Assembly (NCBI RefSeq): GCF_000012825.1
Contig: NC_009614.1
Coordinates: 1,178,001 to 1,242,000, forward strand
Length of the DNA stretch: 64,000 bases
Direction: 5' to 3'
Source: Phocaeicola vulgatus ATCC 8482
GTDB taxonomy: Bacteria; Bacteroidota; Bacteroidia; Bacteroidales; Bacteroidaceae
The notes beneath the pieces are model-generated. The model did not search any database, was not told where the DNA came from, and saw only the letters and a list, made by a program, of their open reading frames with translations. Made by a program: the position numbers and the translations under genes. Shown piece by piece: positions 37,142 through 44,861 of the stretch (position 1 is its first letter; every line of letters starts with the position of its first letter).

Positions 37142-37717
37142 TTAGAATATATAAATAAGATTCAGAGCAGCCTTAGTAGGACCCCAATAATTCTTGTTGG
37201 ATTTCTCCAACATATCTCCACATTCTTCACACTCATATTTCTTATAACGCACATAAGCATAACCCAAACCGATGGTGGCGCCCAGATTCCAATGGCGTCC
37301 CAGCACAAACTGATAACCGTAACTGACACCGCCGCCATAAAAATGTCCCTTATAACGGAAGTCTTTCAAATCATCGAAAGGAGAAAACGGCAAATCAATA
37401 CCGGTAGTATTGTATGCTCCTCCCATTAAATGGAAACCGAAAAAATGACCATTGAACTTATCACAAAGCCAATAACGCAACTCGGGCTGTACCATCACCA
37501 GTTTCAACATTTTATTATCGCTGTATTTCCAAGGATTATAATAAAACGGAATATCCACTGTAAGCTTCTTGCTCAACCCTACTTCCACTCCTAAGTTTGG
37601 TATGGCGACGGCATCTATCGCCACATTAGTCTTAACAGCCACCTGTCCATACATAAATAAGGAAGAAGCCAGCAGACACACCCATGAAAATAAAAATCTT
37701 CGTATTACCATATTCAA
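37142..37717 (-). CDS. DUF3575 outer-membrane beta-barrel-like protein
   Basis: 191-aa exported protein: signal segment FLFSWVCLLASSLFMYGQVA, then VAIDAVAIPNLGVEVGLSKK, alternating beta strands and the conserved block YVRYKKYECEECG near residue 157, ending in the aromatic strand LNLIYIF as in outer-membrane barrels. DUF3575 proteins are constant partners of Mfa/Fim-type clusters, but their job is not known; a barrel used in secretion or anchoring is inferred. First gene of the fimbrial transcript. Confidence 0.85.
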   Translation of the reverse strand: MNMVIRRFLFSWVCLLASSLFMYGQVAVKTNVAIDAVAIPNLGVEVGLSKKLTVDIPFYYNPWKYSDNKMLKLVMVQPELRYWLCDKFNGHFFGFHLMGGAYNTTGIDLPFSPFDDLKDFRYKGHFYGGGVSYGYQFVLGRHWNLGATIGLGYAYVRYKKYECEECGDMLEKSNKNYWGPTKAALNLIYIF

Positions 37718-37747
37718 TTCTCTCTAGCTAAGTTATTTTTTACATCA

Positions 37748-37755
37748 CAAAGGTA
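37748..37755 (-). promoter_or_regulatory. -7 element of the DUF3575 gene
   Basis: TACCTTTG on the minus strand, 31 bp before the start codon. Confidence 0.55.
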
Positions 37756-37803
37756 GAGGCTATTCTTTTAACAGGATATTGGCAAATTAATCTTTATTAA
37801 GAG

Positions 37804-37819
37804 GTGGTTTCGGCAAAAT
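37804..37819 (-). promoter_or_regulatory. Operator-like dyad upstream of DUF3575
   Basis: gtggtttcggcaaaat matches the fimbrillin repeat at 13 of 16 positions and sits 49 bp from the -7 box, the same place as the distal fimbrillin repeat (50 bp). Confidence 0.45.
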
Positions 37820-38007
37820 ACAGAATGAACAAAAAACAATCTTAGTTCCTATTTCCGTCAAAAACAGAACATCCATTCAATGAGAAACATTTCAACTATC
37901 AAATGGAACACCAACGGAGTTTTCTCCATCCATAAATGAAAATCCTTTCATCATGATAAAAACGCCCCCTTATATAGCCAAACAACTCCTTCTTTCCAAC
38001 ATAGCAG

Positions 38008-38043
38008 GTATTTTCATCAAAAAGAGGGTGTTTTCATCAAAAA
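38008..38043 (+). promoter_or_regulatory. Two 20-bp-spaced dyads upstream of the lipoprotein gene
   Basis: gtattttcatcaaaaa and gtgttttcatcaaaaa start at 38,008 and 38,028. They share GTATTTTCnnCAAAA with the fimbrillin repeats and lie upstream of a -33/-7 promoter. Confidence 0.45.
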
Positions 38044-38056
38044 AGCTTGAAAATAA

Positions 38057-38087
38057 TTTGGATACATGAAAAGAATACCTACTTTTG
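38057..38087 (+). promoter_or_regulatory. Promoter of the 201-aa lipoprotein gene
   Basis: TTTG at 38,057-38,060, a 19-bp spacer and TACTTTTG at 38,080-38,087 form a full Bacteroides-type -33/-7 promoter, 64 bp before the start codon. Confidence 0.7.
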
Positions 38088-38150
38088 TATCGGATGATAA
38101 TGGGTCAATCATTCACATAATCAAAAAAAACAATAAAAAATTATAGTTCT

Positions 38151-38756
38151 ATGAAGGCAATGCATTTAATAATTGCCATGCTCGTCATGATGAGTTTGGC
38201 ATCCTGCTCTGCAGATGGTAATGACCCCGTTGAAAACTCAGTTTCAACGTATCTCCTGGAAAAAACGTATGGAGCCAGAAGCGTTACATACGAGGAAAAC
38301 AATTCTGACAAGTTAAAATTAAGTGAGTTACCGGCTATCAGCCTTTCTGAAGCCGACCATATTCTATCTGTCCTACGAAAACATACTGATGCTCAAGAAG
38401 AACTTGATATTCAAACTGCCACCAAAGGAGAACAAACATGGCTTAGAATTGTAATGAAGCAAACAATAGATCATAAATATGCTTTCACTATCCAGTTAAA
38501 TATGAACTGTTACAATGACGGAAGCCTCTACTATGGCGGATATCAGGCGGAATGTTCTTCTTCTTTGATTAAATGGTATCTTAAAGGTTTCAGCCTGGCT
38601 ACCGATAATGCCACAAAAAATTATAAATTCGAATCCCAAAGCTATATTTATATGAAAGTAATAGATAATGGAATCAAATATATGCAGATTCCTGTCACTA
38701 TAAATGGCAACTATAATCCCCAAAACCATGATGCTGCATTTTCCTACAATTTATGA
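38151..38756 (+). CDS. Hypothetical lipoprotein next to the fimbrial locus
   Basis: 201-aa predicted lipoprotein (leader ends MMSLASC, lipobox cysteine at residue 19). The mature part is beta-rich with an Asn/Tyr-rich middle (NMNCYNDGSLYYGGYQAECS) and a C-terminal strand pattern. No family is recognised. It is transcribed away from the DUF3575 gene from a promoter carrying the same dyads as the fimbrial promoters, so it may belong to the same regulon. Confidence 0.75.
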   Translation: MKAMHLIIAMLVMMSLASCSADGNDPVENSVSTYLLEKTYGARSVTYEENNSDKLKLSELPAISLSEADHILSVLRKHTDAQEELDIQTATKGEQTWLRIVMKQTIDHKYAFTIQLNMNCYNDGSLYYGGYQAECSSSLIKWYLKGFSLATDNATKNYKFESQSYIYMKVIDNGIKYMQIPVTINGNYNPQNHDAAFSYNL

Positions 38757-38798
38757 TATATAATACAATAATCACTTTATAATATATACCATCATTCC

Positions 38799-38853
38799 CC
38801 CCTTGTTTCTAGCTTGGTATACATACCTTAATAAAATAGCAAGAGACAAGGGG
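38799..38853 (+). terminator. Hairpin after the lipoprotein gene
   Basis: ccccttgtttct pairs with agagacaagggg (one mismatch) around a 31-nt loop; tgtattt follows. Probable terminator for the 201-aa lipoprotein gene. Confidence 0.45.
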
Positions 38854-38983
38854 TGTATTTCATTCAAATACAATCGTCTAATAATCAAGACAAGACAAAA
38901 CTGTGTGAACGGAATACCTACTATCCTTTCTTTTCACCGAACCTGTTGATACTAAAAACAGAATATATTCCTATGACTTTTAG

Positions 38984-39014
38984 TTGGTTATGAAAATATA
39001 GTTTGCTATATTTG
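38984..39014 (+). promoter_or_regulatory. Strong promoter before a truncated ORF
   Basis: TTGG, a 19-bp spacer and TATATTTG (39,007-39,014) match the Bacteroides -33/-7 pattern. The only ORF behind it is the 16-aa signal-peptide fragment at 39,106. Confidence 0.55.
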
Positions 39015-39105
39015 TAGGAATTCCTAAAATAGATTAAGGAATAATATCAAGCAGATTGTACGTGACCAATCTGATTACAGGGGAATAAAAGTGAAACAAT
39101 TTATT

Positions 39106-39156
39106 ATGATGAAATCTTTAATAATCACCTTATTATGTAGTTTTTGTCTATCATGA
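39106..39156 (+). pseudogene. Signal-peptide-only ORF, probably a truncated gene
   Basis: MMKSLIITLLCSFCLS followed by TGA. The peptide looks like the start of an exported protein that stops exactly where a different sequence (tgagggcggtaa) begins. I infer that an insertion removed the rest; the TG at the junction would fit an IS21-type end. Confidence 0.4.
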
Positions 39157-39178
39157 GGGCGGTAATTTAGCTGCATCA

Positions 39179-39215
39179 AAGATTCGTAATCTGGAATGTC
39201 CCAGTTACGAAATCT
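39179..39215. repeat. Hairpin before the IS21-like remnant
   Basis: gattcgtaatctgg and cccagttacgaaatc pair with one bulge around aatgt. It may be part of a mobile-element end. Confidence 0.4.
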
Positions 39216-39227
39216 GTCTAATAGATT

Positions 39228-39587
39228 ATGGATGCGGCAAATTTAACAGAAAAATACATATTATGGAGCAATATCCTTGATCTTCGTTCACGGGGAATCA
39301 ACATTGCGCGGACAGCCCGTCGTCTTGGTGTGTCCCGTAATACGGTACGACATCTTCAATCCCTAAGCTTGGAGGAAGTCCTCCAGCACAAAGAACGGCA
39401 TTACAAACTCCATGCCTACGAGCAGGCCGTCGCATCCCTCCTTACCAGTTTTCCCTCCATTTCCAGCAGCCGCATTGGCGACTACTTGCGGGAACATTAT
39501 CCGGACTTTCCGCACGTCTGCGAGAAGACCGTCCACAATTATGTCCAGTTCGTCCGGAAGAAGCACCATATTCCTCCGGCCAGATAA
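39228..39587 (+). pseudogene. IS21-like IstA transposase, N-terminal remnant
   Basis: 119 residues. INIARTARRLGVSRNTVRHL is the helix-turn-helix of IS21 IstA proteins, and SRIGDYLREHYPDFPHVCEK followed by TVHNYVQFVRK matches the next IstA helices. The catalytic DDE domain is absent: the frame ends at TAA before the DUF4373 gene, and no IstB follows. A stand-alone small DNA-binding regulator is a weaker alternative. Confidence 0.6.
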
Positions 39588-39671
39588 TCACCGGTCCCAT
39601 TCTCCCAAGGAGTGGGAGCCCGGTCCGTCATATACATAATTCTTAACAGTAAACATTATACATTATCATAT

Positions 39672-40124
39672 ATGAATACCCAAAGCTTTACAAACGGAAC
39701 AAGCCGCCGCCTGTCACGGGCTGTACGGCGCCAGGAATGCGGAACACATCCTTGCTATGAGCTCAGCACTTCCCAATTTTCTGACATGAAAGTCAGAAGA
39801 CTCACCCGCCAATACGGTTTTTCCGGTTACAGCATTTACCGGTATCTCGTAAACGAGACACTCCACAACGGGAGCTACCTCCTGCTGTGGTGCGAGGAAA
39901 CGGCGCAGGCGGTGGCCTCTTACTGGAATGCCTCTTTGGAAGATGTCACAAGAATTGTCAACGGCTGCATACAAGTCGGACTTTTCAACGGTGAGCTATA
40001 CGAAAAACACCGCATCCTGACTTCCGCTGACATACAGCGGAACTATATGGATCATGTCAGATCCTGCGGTCTGCTCTCCCGATATCCCGACATTCCCAAG
40101 GAGTTCGAGCTTTCGGCCAGCTGA
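39672..40124 (+). CDS. DUF4373 (Lin1244/Lin1753-like) protein, short
   Basis: 150-aa protein whose residues about 30-140 match the DUF4373 winged-helix-like domain: SQFSDMKVRRLTRQYGFSGY then SIYRYLVNETLHNGSYL, and DVTRIVNGCIQVGLFNGELY. The domain occurs in replication-initiator-like proteins of mobile elements and phages. It has the same layout as the next, longer gene, so the two are tandem relatives. The start at 39,672 follows an AT-rich leader. GC content already resembles the element. Confidence 0.7.
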   Translation: MNTQSFTNGTSRRLSRAVRRQECGTHPCYELSTSQFSDMKVRRLTRQYGFSGYSIYRYLVNETLHNGSYLLLWCEETAQAVASYWNASLEDVTRIVNGCIQVGLFNGELYEKHRILTSADIQRNYMDHVRSCGLLSRYPDIPKEFELSAS

Positions 40125-40152
40125 TGTATTATCCACTTTAAATATAAAGCTT

Positions 40153-41247
40153 ATGCCAAAAACAGCTAAAAAGGGTTTCACCTATTTCAGGTTCGAAACC
40201 GATCATTTCTATGATCCGAAAGTAAAGAGACTAAAAAATAAATTTGGAATGGAAGGCTGGGGTGTGTTCCATTTCATTGTAAACGAGATCTACCGTGTCG
40301 AGGGATGCTATATGGTTATGGATGCCGACGGTCTGTTCGACATCTCGGACTATTCCCGTATGGATGAGAAAAAGGTTTCGGACATCATCGACTACTGCGC
40401 CGAACTGGGCCTTTTCAACAAAGAACTGTGGCAGGACAAACAGATTCTGACCAGTGAGGAGATACAGGAACTGTATGTAGGCATCTGCAAGGCCATCCAC
40501 CGCAAGCCCGGCATTCCGGAAAGCATCCTTCTGCTGGAAACGGAACCGTCACCGGAGTCCGCCACCATACCGCATGCCACTTGTGAACAGCAGGACACCC
40601 CGGCACATGAATGCGGATCTCCGGCTTCCCTTCCGGAGGATGGGAAGGAAATCCGGCAGGCTGTGACTCGCATACGCACATTGTTCGCCGCTGAAAAGGA
40701 ACTTCGCGAAGAAGCGGACAAAACTCGCGAAAATAAACCGTATAAAATAAAAGAAAATAAAATATCCTCCCCAACCCCTCCGGCACAAGCCTCCGGTGAA
40801 GGGGAGAAGGATGAGGACAGGGATTCTCTTCCGGGAAAGCTCAAGTATCTGGGAGTGGACGAGTATTATACCGGCTGGATATACCGGCTTTCGGCCTGTT
40901 ATCCCGAATTCCCGGTCGGAAAGGCGATCGAGGATATCCTGCAGAGTGATTTCCACCTGACCAAGGGGAACTACCTGTATCCTCTCGTTGAAAACTATAT
41001 CGCCAAATACAACGCCGAGTACGGAGAGGCCGACCGGCAGAGGAGGCAGGAGGAAACCATGCGCAACCGCCGCAAGACGCTCGAGCTTCTGGGGGTCGCG
41101 GTGAGGGACCAGCAGGAGATCCTGCAGCTCGCCTCCGTGGCGCCCATGGTGCTGGACACCGCCCTGAAGGAAACCTGGGGGAACAAGAGGATCAAGAGCC
41201 CCACCAGGTTTATCCTGAGCCGTATGAGGCAGGCAGTTTCCGCATAG
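40153..41247 (+). CDS. DUF4373 domain protein (replication-type)
   Basis: 364-aa protein. Residues 10-120 form the DUF4373 domain (FRFETDHFYDPKVKRLKNKF, GMEGWGVFHFIVNEIYRVEG, KVSDIIDYCAELGLFNKELW). The middle is Pro/Glu/Ser-rich and low complexity, and the C-terminal part carries a basic coiled coil (EADRQRRQEETMRNRRKTLE). Comparable proteins in phages and ICEs act in replication initiation; that role is inferred. The start at 40,153 gives the domain at the N-terminus; the longer frame overlaps the previous gene. Confidence 0.75.
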   Translation: MPKTAKKGFTYFRFETDHFYDPKVKRLKNKFGMEGWGVFHFIVNEIYRVEGCYMVMDADGLFDISDYSRMDEKKVSDIIDYCAELGLFNKELWQDKQILTSEEIQELYVGICKAIHRKPGIPESILLLETEPSPESATIPHATCEQQDTPAHECGSPASLPEDGKEIRQAVTRIRTLFAAEKELREEADKTRENKPYKIKENKISSPTPPAQASGEGEKDEDRDSLPGKLKYLGVDEYYTGWIYRLSACYPEFPVGKAIEDILQSDFHLTKGNYLYPLVENYIAKYNAEYGEADRQRRQEETMRNRRKTLELLGVAVRDQQEILQLASVAPMVLDTALKETWGNKRIKSPTRFILSRMRQAVSA

Positions 41248-41403
41248 AAGCCGGAAACGCCGTGTTGACAATATGATGGAATTACCCTGAAAAGCTGTCC
41301 GCGAGGATGGCGGGAATAAATTTATAAATTTAAAGAACTCATCCTGCCCATCCGTGAGGACCGGCAGGAATCAAACGGAAAATACCATTAAAGCGACATA
41401 ACC

Positions 41404-42321
41404 ATGACATCACAGGAAGCCAATTCAATCCCGTTGGGAGACATCCTCTCCCATTACGGTTACGAGCCGTCCAGACGGTATGGCGGCTATGACATGTACC
41501 GTTCCCCCTTCCGTTCCGATACTTCCCCGAGCTTCAAGGTTTTCAGGGAGGAGAACCGCTGGTATGATTTTGGGGACGGTACGTATGGCAGGGCGGTGGA
41601 TCTGGTCATGCGTGTGGAAAACTGCTCCTTTCCGCAGGCCATGAAGGAACTCGGAAGGATGAGGACCTCCCCGCAGCTTTCCATGCCTTCGATACGGAAA
41701 CCGGAAACGGTGTCAGGAAGGCTTCCGGCAGCCGCCCCGATGACCGTCCTGAAGGTCATTCCCGTTCAGAACAGGCATCTGCTTGACTACGCCGCCTCAC
41801 GTGGCATTGACGGGGAGATTGTCCGTAAATACTGTGTAGAGGTCCACTACTGTTTCGAGAGGAATCCGCGTGAGAAATACGCGCTCGGATTCGCCAACGA
41901 CCACCGGGGTTTCGAATTGCGGAACAGCATGTTCAAGGGGTGCGCCTACGCCAAGGATATTACCTGCATCAGTGAAGGCAACAGGTCCTGCGCCGTTTTC
42001 GAGGGCTTTTTTGACCTTCTCAGTTTCAAGCAGTACGCAAGGGAGCATCCGGAGATGCCCGCACTTGGAAAGCTGGACGTGTGCGTATTGAACTCCACGG
42101 CCATTGTGGACCGTTCAAAGGATTTCCTTTCAAAGTATGAGAAGGTGCACGCCTTTCTCGACAACGACGCCCCGGGACGCGGGGCACTGGGAAAGATACG
42201 GAGCTTCCTTCCTGAAGACGTGATACTGGTGAACGAGTCGGAACGCCTGTACCCCAGGTGCAATGATTTTAACGAATTCCTGCAGAAGACCGGGTGTCCG
42301 GCAGCGGGACATGAAATATGA
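41404..42321 (+). CDS. Toprim-domain primase-like protein (TraP/DnaG-like)
   Basis: 305-aa protein. The N-terminus resembles the CHC2 zinc-finger domain of DnaG without the full cysteine set (YEPSRRYGGYDMYRSPFRSD, TSPSFKVF). A Toprim domain follows: AVFEGFFDLLSF with the catalytic glutamate near residue 200 and KVHAFLDNDAPGRGALGKIR with the DxD-type site near 250. Similar short primases occur in Bacteroides conjugative elements (TraP of CTnDOT) and prime the transferred strand. The next gene starts 19 bp downstream. Confidence 0.8.
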   Translation: MTSQEANSIPLGDILSHYGYEPSRRYGGYDMYRSPFRSDTSPSFKVFREENRWYDFGDGTYGRAVDLVMRVENCSFPQAMKELGRMRTSPQLSMPSIRKPETVSGRLPAAAPMTVLKVIPVQNRHLLDYAASRGIDGEIVRKYCVEVHYCFERNPREKYALGFANDHRGFELRNSMFKGCAYAKDITCISEGNRSCAVFEGFFDLLSFKQYAREHPEMPALGKLDVCVLNSTAIVDRSKDFLSKYEKVHAFLDNDAPGRGALGKIRSFLPEDVILVNESERLYPRCNDFNEFLQKTGCPAAGHEI

Positions 42322-42340
42322 AGAGCAAAAAAACAGAACG

Positions 42341-42778
42341 ATGAAAACATTTGAGGAAATATACCGGGATGCGGCAGTCCGGAACGGCTGCAATGCCGGG
42401 AAAACGTTTGCGAGGGTCATGTTCGAGGAGGGCATGAGCCAGAACCTTGAGCGTTGCATGGACAGGGCCGCCGGTTCCCATACGGACCTCATGGCCTTTG
42501 CCGGATGGTTCGGAAAGCGTCTGGCCAGGGAATCTGTCAGGTGCAATGCCGCCCGCGTGAACTTCTCCCAGGACATAACTATAGAAGGCAGGAAATACGC
42601 CACCCGGTTCGGTACGGTCACTTTCTGCACGGAGGAAAAGAAAAGCCTTGAGGAACGTGCGGAAGAGATTGCCGGAAGACTGCTGTCATCCGGCCTGTCA
42701 GATGACCTGAAAACGTTGTTGAAAGAAGCCGTACTGACCGGCTACGATTTACAGAAGGATGATTTTGATGAGGATTAA
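42341..42778 (+). CDS. Conserved element protein, unknown function
   Basis: 145-aa protein, mostly helical, with no signal peptide: MKTFEEIYRDAAVRNGCNAG at the start and an acidic C-terminus QKDDFDED. Cysteines at residues about 14, 40 and 70 are not arranged as a zinc site. No family recognised. It lies between the primase-like gene and a DUF2786 gene with tight spacing, so a replication or mobilisation helper is possible. The upstream in-frame extension overlaps the primase gene and was left out. Confidence 0.65.
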   Translation: MKTFEEIYRDAAVRNGCNAGKTFARVMFEEGMSQNLERCMDRAAGSHTDLMAFAGWFGKRLARESVRCNAARVNFSQDITIEGRKYATRFGTVTFCTEEKKSLEERAEEIAGRLLSSGLSDDLKTLLKEAVLTGYDLQKDDFDED

Positions 42779-42788
42779 ACGATCAAGC

Positions 42789-43064
42789 ATGAAACAGAAC
42801 AATGACATACCGGATAAAACCATGGAACGTATCCGCAAGCTGATGCGTCTGAAGGAGTCCACCACTTCCGAAGGTGAGGCACGGGAAACCGCCCTAACAT
42901 GCTGCCATGACGCGCTTATTGACAAGTACCTGGAAAAAATAGGAGCCGGCACTTCAAAGGCACATCCGAGAAAGACCGGAACCGACCGCTCCGCGTATTA
43001 CTCAGGCATGGGTGACGGCAGGAACATCAGTCTGAACCGGCAGATAAAAGGAGGTGGTATATGA
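42789..43064 (+). CDS. DUF2786 domain protein
   Basis: 91-aa protein. TMERIRKLMRLKESTTSEGE and the following ARETALTC match the short DUF2786 helix-turn motif (KIRKLLALAES..EAEAA) found in phage and ICE proteins of unknown function. The C-terminal half is basic and disordered (KAHPRKTGTDRSAYYSG). It overlaps the next small ORF by 4 bp (ATGA). Start chosen at 42,789; an in-frame ATG at 42,759 overlaps the previous gene. Confidence 0.65.
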   Translation: MKQNNDIPDKTMERIRKLMRLKESTTSEGEARETALTCCHDALIDKYLEKIGAGTSKAHPRKTGTDRSAYYSGMGDGRNISLNRQIKGGGI

Positions 43065-43177
43065 CAGTATTGTGGATATCATTTGCGGCCCTGTATGCAC
43101 TGGGCATGCTGTGGCTTGCGTATCAGATCAGGACCGCCCCCAGTGATCTGGATTTATGGGGCGAGGAAATAGAATAA
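43061..43177 (+). CDS. Small single-pass membrane protein (38 aa)
   Basis: MTVLWISFAALYALGMLWLA followed by YQIRTAPSDLDLWGEEIE: one N-terminal transmembrane helix and an acidic cytosolic tail. The ATG overlaps the DUF2786 stop (ATGA) and a GGAGG-type sequence lies just before it, so translation is plausible. Function unknown. Confidence 0.55.
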   Translation: MTVLWISFAALYALGMLWLAYQIRTAPSDLDLWGEEIE

Positions 43178-43197
43178 ACCGTTAAAATCATAATAGT

Positions 43198-43542
43198 ATG
43201 TACTTTATACATTATATACAGACTTATGCGTCGGTCAATAGGAAAGGCAGCGAGCTCCAGAGCCATATCCTGAAGTTTAAGGACTGCCTGCTCAAGGACC
43301 GGAACGCACTGGATGATCTGAAAGAGGAGATTCATTGCCGGATAGAAGAACTGGATGCCAGGTATCCGCGTACCCAACCCCTGCATTTCGATGCGGGAAA
43401 CGATTCCGGAAGGTGGTACATCCATGTGAAAGGAAAGCCGGACAATCTTGTATGCATCATCTCCATTGCAAAAGTGAGGAACCTGCTGGGAAAAGGCACA
43501 GTTTCCTTTCCCGGGAAAGACAAGGACGGAGAGAAAGGATGA
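43198..43542 (+). CDS. Hypothetical element protein
   Basis: 114-aa protein: helical N-terminus (SELQSHILKFKDCLLKDRNA) and a beta-rich second half (GRWYIHVKGKPDNLVCIISI). No signal peptide, no recognised family. The next gene starts inside its stop region (ATGA), so the two are translationally coupled. GC-rich codon use matches the element. Confidence 0.6.
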   Translation: MYFIHYIQTYASVNRKGSELQSHILKFKDCLLKDRNALDDLKEEIHCRIEELDARYPRTQPLHFDAGNDSGRWYIHVKGKPDNLVCIISIAKVRNLLGKGTVSFPGKDKDGEKG

Positions 43543-43832
43543 GGAACACATACTGGTTTGCCGTGGACTATAACGGTACGGGACATCTTTTCACCTGTCC
43601 TCCCGAAAGGGACACGGGGATGTGGACCGGCGAGGAAGCCCTTTACATCCCCAAAGGACAGTTCGGAGAGATGTTTCCGCGAATCACCTGGCAGGACGCG
43701 CCGGTGGTGGTGACCCTGGAGGTGCTTCCCTGCGTGGAGACCCGGCGGCTGCGTCTTGTCAAGCGCTGCCTCCATCTTCTGCGGAGGCATACCGGCAGGA
43801 ATCAGTCAAAGGATATGGAGGATTCACAATAA
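43539..43832 (+). CDS. Hypothetical element protein
   Basis: 97-aa protein: YWFAVDYNGTGHLFTCPPER then EEALYIPKGQFGEMFPRITW, a small beta-rich fold, and a basic C-terminus RRLRLVKRCLHLLRRH. No family recognised. It is coupled to the previous gene by a 4-bp overlap and marks the left border of the AT-rich islet. Confidence 0.6.
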   Translation: MRNTYWFAVDYNGTGHLFTCPPERDTGMWTGEEALYIPKGQFGEMFPRITWQDAPVVVTLEVLPCVETRRLRLVKRCLHLLRRHTGRNQSKDMEDSQ

Positions 43833-43899
43833 CTCCCCCTGATGGTAGATGTATTAAGAAAGTTGAAGCTATTAAATTGGATTTAATACAATAAGACCT

Positions 43900-44343
43900 A
43901 TGGAAGCATTAACGGCATTACAATGGGCAAAAGAGGGTTATGTACCTAACGCTGATGCGGTAGGTGAAGAACGTTGGACTAATTGTTTTCACGGGCAGAA
44001 AGCAACATACTACAAAGACAACGAAGTTCACAAAGACTCTGAAACTGCAAAGGACATGCTTAGAGCTAAACGAAAAGAGCACAAAAAAGCATCAGATAAA
44101 AGGGACGAGAAGCGAAAAAAAAACATGGCTTATCGAGAGAACATGAAAACAGAATGGCAGTGGCTCCAGGAAGGTAGGATACCGAATCCGAATGCACGGT
44201 GGGAATATGGCGAGATTCTGAACAATACATTCAACGTGTGCAGTTACGGCAGCAAATATTGCTATTGTCATATTGATGAAACACATATATCCAAAGATAG
44301 TGAAGAGCTACAGAAAGCCATTTTTGATTTTCAACGGAAATAG
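43900..44343 (+). CDS. Internally duplicated hypothetical protein (AT-rich islet)
   Basis: 147-aa cytosolic protein made of two related halves: QWAKEGYVPNADAVGEERWT near residue 8 and QWLQEGRIPNPNARWEYGEI near 87, each followed by C-x-x-G-x-K and a histidine-DSE segment (VHKDSETAKD, THISKDSEELQ). A Lys-rich linker (KRKEHKKASDKRDEKRKK) joins them. No family recognised. Codon use is AT-rich, unlike the GC-rich genes on either side, which points to later acquisition by the element. Confidence 0.65.
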   Translation: MEALTALQWAKEGYVPNADAVGEERWTNCFHGQKATYYKDNEVHKDSETAKDMLRAKRKEHKKASDKRDEKRKKNMAYRENMKTEWQWLQEGRIPNPNARWEYGEILNNTFNVCSYGSKYCYCHIDETHISKDSEELQKAIFDFQRK

Positions 44344-44381
44344 CTGGATATGACTATAAACGATATAGAAAGGAATGAATT

Positions 44382-44600
44382 ATGAATAAAAGAACAATTC
44401 AAATAGATGTTATCGGTACGATAGAAGAAACTGAATTAATGAAATGTAAATTGTATGTTGATGGTCGTGTGTGTGTAATCGGAATGTCACGATATGACTA
44501 TGAAGAGTTAATGCGAGAAAAAGTGTTTATCCGGGATGGTAAGAGCGTTGATTCTGCTGGTGTGATAAACACGACTAACACTTTCGTTGAAGATGATTAA
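44382..44600 (+). CDS. Small hypothetical protein (AT-rich islet)
   Basis: 72-aa protein, beta-rich (IQIDVIGTIEETELMKCKLY), acidic C-terminus NTTNTFVEDD. No signal peptide or family. A reasonable ribosome-binding sequence (aggaatgaatt) precedes it. It overlaps the next gene by 14 bp. Probable cargo. Confidence 0.55.
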   Translation: MNKRTIQIDVIGTIEETELMKCKLYVDGRVCVIGMSRYDYEELMREKVFIRDGKSVDSAGVINTTNTFVEDD

Positions 44601-44859
44601 TATTAAATTAAGAATGAGTATAGAACAAATTATATTCAACCTTCTCAATAAGAACGCTCATACATGGGTTAGATATTGGCAACAAAAGGAGATGTCAGGT
44701 TTAACAATGCCCGGAGAATATATTGAGATAAGGACTTTTTTCTTATCAGGCATCGAACTTTCTGATTTTTTAGAAGCCAGATTCAAAATCAATAAAATAC
44801 AATCTCAAAAAATAGATGCAGATGCCTATTGTGACATTCTGCTAAATAAAACCGATTAA
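44587..44859 (+). CDS. Small hypothetical protein (AT-rich islet)
   Basis: 90-aa protein, mixed helix/strand (NLLNKNAHTWVRYWQQKEMS, ending DAYCDILLNKTD). An internal start at 44,614 (MSIEQ) is equally possible. No family. It is the last gene of the AT-rich islet, 2 bp before the GC-rich DUF3127 gene. Confidence 0.5.
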   Translation: MKMINIKLRMSIEQIIFNLLNKNAHTWVRYWQQKEMSGLTMPGEYIEIRTFFLSGIELSDFLEARFKINKIQSQKIDADAYCDILLNKTD

Positions 44860-44861
44860 AA

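Larger units (their letters stand above)
37718..38150. other. Divergent regulatory region
   Basis: 433 bp without a gene, between divergent DUF3575 and the 201-aa lipoprotein gene. It contains promoter elements for both and three copies of the TTTT-N4-AAAA dyad. Confidence 0.65.
38757..39227. other. Intergenic junction region
   Basis: 471 bp. It contains a hairpin after the lipoprotein gene, a full promoter near 39,000, a 16-aa signal-peptide-like ORF and a hairpin before the IS21-like remnant. It is the transition from host-like to GC-rich element DNA. Confidence 0.6.

Noticed and set aside
37940-38045. CRISPR-like repeats near tttcatcaaaa
   Set aside because: Only two close copies with 20-bp spacing and no spacer pattern; operator-like dyads fit better.
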